DNA from: Candidatus Kaiserbacteria bacterium
GTDB lineage: Bacteria > Patescibacteriota > Minisyncoccia > Phycocordibacterales > Phycocordibacteraceae
Assembly (NCBI GenBank): GCA_016182285.1
Contig: JACOXQ010000026.1
Coordinates: forward strand, 1 to 7,981
Reading direction: 5' to 3'
Length of the DNA: 7,981 bases
Shown one piece after another: positions 5,158-7,981 of this stretch. The notes beneath the pieces are model-generated. The model was not told the origin of the DNA. It saw only the letters and a program-made list of their open reading frames with translations, and searched no databases. The first letter of the stretch is position 1, and every line of letters starts with the position of its first letter. Position numbers and translations under genes: made by a program.

Positions 5158-7326
5158 TCAGGGAATTGTTGTTGTAGCATTCTGGATGTAGGTAATAGGG
5201 ACAGGGAGCATGATGCCGCCTGTGAAGAGCTCGGGGCGGGCGGAATGCCATGCGGAGACGCCGTATTCCCAATAGGCGAACTGAGGGTCTTGGGCGGGAT
5301 TTGCAGGAGCAGGCCCCTGCGGGTTGTTTTTATCTGTCCAATACAGGAGGCTGTGCGGCGCGACTATTCCTGTTCCGTCCGGTATGTACCAATTTCCCTG
5401 CAACATCGGCGGGACGGTGGAGAGGATGGGGCTCGGTTCGCCGAAATATTTCTTCGGATATTTGGAGAGGGCATACGCCATCGCTTCATGCCACATAGGC
5501 GCCGCAATGAAGCCGGCGACGGACTTCACCATCGGAGTATTGTCGTTGTTGCCAGCCCAGACGCCGAGCGCTATTGAAGGCGCGTATCCGACCACCCATG
5601 CGTCCTTCGTATCATCGGTCGTTCCCGTCTTGACGGCGACATCGTATCCCTGGAAAGAGAGCGGAGAATCAAGAGGATATTCCGGCAGACGGGCGCGCGC
5701 GTCAGAGAGCATTGCAGACATATCGCGGGCGATATCCTCGGGTAAGACCCTCGAGAGCCGGGGCTCGTATTTTTCAAGAATATTCCCGCTTGAGTCTGCG
5801 ACCTCCAATATCCCCGTCGGCGGATTCCTGATACCGTCATTTGCGAATACTGCAAATGAGCCTACGAGGTCCAAAAGACGGACCTCGCCGCCGCCCAGCA
5901 CGAGCGTGAGGCCGTACTGATTCGGGTCGCCGAGCGTTGTGAGACCGAAGGACTTCGCGAGATTTATCGCGTTCTGTATTCCTACCAGGTACAGCACCTT
6001 GATGGCGGGAATGTTGATGGACTGCGCAAGCGCCGTTTCAAAGGTCATCGGGCCGCGGAATTTTCCGTCGTAGTCCGTCGGCGCGTAACAAGGAGGTTCG
6101 TTGTCGAACGTATCCGAGGGGCGGCAGTTTGTGGAGAACTGCGTCGGAACGTCAAAGATGACAGTATTGCGCGTGTACCCGCGCATGAGCGCGAGCGAGT
6201 AGATGAAGGGCTTCATCGTGGAGCCAGGCTGCCGGAGCGCGAGCGTCGCGTTATACTGGCCGTCAATAGCCGTATCAAAAAAGTAGCGCGAACCGACCAT
6301 AGCCAAGATTTGTCCAGTCGGCGGGTCAATCGCAACGAGCGACGCGTTTGAGGCCTTGAATTTTTTTTCGTTCTCAAGCGCGTATTTGTTGACTATCGAT
6401 TCGGCCGTTATTTCCAAGTCTGCATCAAGCGTCGTTGTGACTTTCAGTCCGGACATAAGGACGCTGGGCCCGTATTTCTCTTCCAGCTGATTGAGAATAT
6501 AGAAGACGAAGTGCGGCGCGCGGATGGCGTTTCGTGCGGCGACGGCGAATGCGACCGTCTCGTTTTTTGCCGCCTCGTACGCGGCTCCGTCAATAAAGCC
6601 GAGAGTATGCATGCGGTCAAGGACGAGATTCTTGCGCACGGTGAGCTCCTCCTTGTGCGTTCCGTACGGCGAGTAATATGACGGGGCTTGAATCATTGCC
6701 GCCAGATATGCGGCTTCGGCAGGCGACAGGTCTCTTGCCGTCTTGCCAAAATATGATTCGGCTGCGGCCTCCACGCCGTACAGAGTCCCTCCGTACGGGA
6801 TGTTGTTGAGGTATGTTTCCAGAATCTGCTCCTTGGAATAGATCTGCTCCAGCTTTATCGCCAATACCCACTCGTGCAGTTTCCGTATGATACTTTTTTT
6901 GCTCGTGAGGAGAGTATTTTTCACCACCTGCTGGGTGATGGTGGACCCTCCTTGGGAGAGCGACCCTCCGAGCGTATCGGCGATGACCGCGCGTACGATG
7001 GACGTAAAGCGGATGCCCCCGTGTTCGTAAAAACTTGAATCTTCAATTGCGATTGTCGCGTTGACGATATTGGGAGATATGTTTGAGATTGAGACAACCT
7101 CGCGTTTCGCGTCTCTGTTGTAGTCATACAGAAGAATCTGCCCGGTGCGGTCGTAGATCTTCGTTGATTGGTCGAGTTGCCGTGCCGCGAAGGCCCCGGC
7201 GTCAGGGACCGGAGACACGGCCACCGCTATCAGGACTCCTCCAAGGATAAGAAATCCGAGACCGAAGACCGCGAAAGCGGAAGTAAGGAGAATATGCTTG
7301 AAAAAAACGCGTCGGCGGGCACTCAT
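5158..7326 (-). CDS. Bifunctional class A penicillin-binding protein (PBP1A type)
   Basis: This 722-residue enzyme polymerises lipid II into glycan strands and cross-links the stem peptides, outside the membrane. It has a basic cytoplasmic start (MSARRR) and a single transmembrane anchor at about 10-37. The GT51 transglycosylase domain (about 55-245) shows AIEDSSFYEHGG (93-104; catalytic Glu E95), QGGSTITQQ (125-133) and RKLHE (148-152; second conserved Glu E152). The transpeptidase domain (about 325-620) shows the S-x-x-K motif S369-T-M-K372, the S-x-N motif S436-I-N438 and K566-T-G-T569, so both activities look intact. The tail (about 640-722) is rich in Pro, Asn and aromatic residues, and no PASTA repeat is seen. 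The ATG at 7326-7324 sits at the start of the membrane anchor; there is no Shine-Dalgarno. The small acidic ORF upstream ends 38 nt before it. Confidence 0.97.
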   Translation of the reverse strand: MSARRRVFFKHILLTSAFAVFGLGFLILGGVLIAVAVSPVPDAGAFAARQLDQSTKIYDRTGQILLYDYNRDAKREVVSISNISPNIVNATIAIEDSSFYEHGGIRFTSIVRAVIADTLGGSLSQGGSTITQQVVKNTLLTSKKSIIRKLHEWVLAIKLEQIYSKEQILETYLNNIPYGGTLYGVEAAAESYFGKTARDLSPAEAAYLAAMIQAPSYYSPYGTHKEELTVRKNLVLDRMHTLGFIDGAAYEAAKNETVAFAVAARNAIRAPHFVFYILNQLEEKYGPSVLMSGLKVTTTLDADLEITAESIVNKYALENEKKFKASNASLVAIDPPTGQILAMVGSRYFFDTAIDGQYNATLALRQPGSTMKPFIYSLALMRGYTRNTVIFDVPTQFSTNCRPSDTFDNEPPCYAPTDYDGKFRGPMTFETALAQSINIPAIKVLYLVGIQNAINLAKSFGLTTLGDPNQYGLTLVLGGGEVRLLDLVGSFAVFANDGIRNPPTGILEVADSSGNILEKYEPRLSRVLPEDIARDMSAMLSDARARLPEYPLDSPLSFQGYDVAVKTGTTDDTKDAWVVGYAPSIALGVWAGNNDNTPMVKSVAGFIAAPMWHEAMAYALSKYPKKYFGEPSPILSTVPPMLQGNWYIPDGTGIVAPHSLLYWTDKNNPQGPAPANPAQDPQFAYWEYGVSAWHSARPELFTGGIMLPVPITYIQNATTTIP

Positions 7327-7339
7327 TGCCCGTATGCTA

Positions 7340-7359
7340 ACACGCGACCCGTTGCGTGT
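7340..7359 (-). other. Small hairpin before the PBP1A start
   Basis: ACACGC (7340-7345) and GCGTGT (7354-7359) form a perfect 6-bp stem with an 8-nt loop, in the 38 nt between the acidic ORF and the PBP1A ATG. No U-tract follows, so it is not a typical intrinsic terminator. It could affect translation or mRNA processing, or be chance. Confidence 0.25.
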
Positions 7360-7364
7360 CGCAG

Positions 7365-7451
7365 TCAGAACGTTTCTTCGTCTTCATCGGGCTCTATAGG
7401 CTCGTCGTCCTTGATGACCCCGACTTCTTCGTCTTCATCCATGTACATCAT
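7365..7451 (-). CDS. Small, highly acidic hypothetical protein (28 aa)
   Basis: Read by hand on the minus strand, this frame starts with two adjacent ATG codons (7451-7449 and 7448-7446), has a third Met two codons later, and stops with TGA at 7367-7365. It encodes 28 residues, half of them Asp or Glu with a single Lys. The runs are MDEDEEVGV (residues 4-12), KDDEPIEPDEDEE (14-26) and a final TF. An in-frame TAA lies 9 nt upstream of the first ATG, so it cannot be longer. It is in the same orientation as the PBP1A gene and ends 38 nt before it, with a TATAAC hexamer just upstream. No domain is recognisable. I recall similar short acidic proteins in Parcubacteria annotations, without proof. 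The acidity also follows from a GAA/GAC/GAT-rich tract, so it could be spurious. Confidence 0.5.
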   Translation of the reverse strand: MMYMDEDEEVGVIKDDEPIEPDEDEETF

Positions 7452-7456
7452 ACGAT

Positions 7457-7462
7457 GTTATA
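7457..7462 (-). promoter_or_regulatory. Possible -10 element for the acidic ORF and PBP1A gene
   Basis: TATAAC on the minus strand lies 5 nt before the first ATG of the acidic ORF, so transcription would begin at or next to the ATG codons (7451 or 7448) and give a leaderless message. A TTGCAG hexamer lies 20 bp further upstream, too far for an ideal spacer. The 60-bp gap between ruvC and the acidic ORF holds nothing else I can support. Confidence 0.3.
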
Positions 7463-7511
7463 TGTACCAAAAATTCATGTTCCTGCAAGCGTGTTTTCTG
7501 TCATGTGTGGA

Positions 7512-7976
7512 TTATCGCCGAGCGAGAGCGGTGATGCCGAGCGCTATGGCGTCCATCTCGTCGTCCAGACGTTTCTTCTCCGGCAGGAAAAGGAGTTTCG
7601 GAATCATTCGCGCAACGGCCGCCTTGTCGGCTCCTCCGTGGCCGGTAACCGCACTTTTCACCTGTTGCGGGGAGTACTCTACAATCCGCAATGAGGCGAG
7701 GCCTGCGGCGGCGAGGATGGCGCCGCGCGCCTCCGCCACCCCGACGGCCGTCTTTCTGTTTTTATTAAAAAAGAGCGTCTCAATAGCGATGGCGTCGGGG
7801 GAGTATTTTTTAATCGCAGAGGCAACGGCGCGTGATACGTGTGCGAGGCGTTCCTCGCGCATGCCCTTCTCCGGAAGAACGCAGTCGCTCCAGAGGAGCG
7901 CTGGTCGGGAGGCGTCGCCCTCCACAACGGCGATACCGAGACGGTCGTATCCCGGGTCAATCGCCAATATTCTCAT
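7512..7976 (-). CDS. ruvC: Holliday junction resolvase RuvC
   Basis: RuvC is the dimeric endonuclease that nicks Holliday junctions symmetrically, working with the RuvAB branch-migration motor (not in this window). The 154-residue protein has the RNase H-like fold with its acidic site: D7 in AIDPGYDRLG (5-14), E66 in AIAIETLFF (62-70), and D139 and D142 in LDDEMDAIALGI (137-148), matching the D-x-x-D spacing of the E. coli enzyme. The segment SPQQVKSAVTGHGGADK (102-118) is the conserved region after the catalytic glutamate. The C-terminus stops directly after the last helix, slightly shorter than the E. coli protein (about 173 residues). The ATG at 7976-7974 begins the canonical first strand, so the gene is complete; only 5 nt upstream of it are visible, too few to judge its promoter or Shine-Dalgarno site. 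Confidence 0.97.
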   Translation of the reverse strand: MRILAIDPGYDRLGIAVVEGDASRPALLWSDCVLPEKGMREERLAHVSRAVASAIKKYSPDAIAIETLFFNKNRKTAVGVAEARGAILAAAGLASLRIVEYSPQQVKSAVTGHGGADKAAVARMIPKLLFLPEKKRLDDEMDAIALGITALARR

Positions 7977-7981
7977 ACCCG

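Noticed and set aside
5324..5920. 198-codon open frame on the plus strand
   Set aside because: It is entirely antisense to the PBP1A gene, whose catalytic motifs are intact; a GC-rich antisense shadow is the simpler explanation.
7506..7514. TGTGGATTA, a one-mismatch DnaA box on the minus strand at the ruvC stop
   Set aside because: It is isolated, more than 3 kb from the cluster, and one-mismatch 9-mers are expected by chance.
7356..7694. 112-codon plus-strand frame spanning the ruvC 3' end and the acidic ORF
   Set aside because: It overlaps conserved RuvC codons in antisense and shows no family features.

Overview
The window looks like a chromosome segment around the replication origin of a Candidatus Patescibacteria (CPR) bacterium, most likely of the Parcubacteria group. 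The signs are: a short YidC without a large extracytoplasmic domain; an N-anchored Ser/Thr-rich protein whose C-terminal half matches what I remember of a Parcubacteria-type family; almost no Shine-Dalgarno sequences; and very tight gene packing. TGA acts as a stop codon (it ends rnpA, dnaA, the PBP1A gene and the small acidic ORF), which argues against the CPR lineages that read UGA as glycine. The lineage call is from memory of family features, not from a search.

Layout from left to right: (1) 1-106 is non-coding, with repeated AAAATGTTCTGAC-like motifs that could be a transposon end. (2) 107-1321 (+) encodes a membrane-anchored, probably beta-propeller-like exported protein of unknown function. 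(3) 1309-2488 (-) is the compact operon rpmH-rnpA-yidC (ribosomal protein L34, RNase P protein, membrane insertase). (4) 2489-2587 is a divergent control region with one DnaA box. (5) 2588-5153 (+) is dnaA-dnaN, the initiator and the sliding clamp. A cluster of five DnaA-box-like sites spans the 3' end of dnaA and the dnaA-dnaN gap and is the best oriC candidate. (6) 5158-7326 (-) is a bifunctional class A penicillin-binding protein, preceded by a 28-codon acidic ORF (7365-7451). (7) 7512-7976 (-) is ruvC, complete.

The order rnpA-rpmH/dnaA-dnaN is the classical bacterial origin arrangement. The usual followers recF and gyrB are absent: dnaN runs tail to tail into the PBP1A gene with only 4 nt between stop codons. 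The core genes serve replication initiation and processivity (DnaA, DnaN, oriC), translation and tRNA maturation (L34, RnpA), membrane protein insertion (YidC), cell-wall synthesis (PBP1A) and recombination (RuvC).

I see no CRISPR array, tRNA, rRNA, intact mobile element or clear new multi-gene system. The items most worth checking are the small acidic ORF, the repeats at the left edge, the oriC architecture and the near-absence of Shine-Dalgarno sites.
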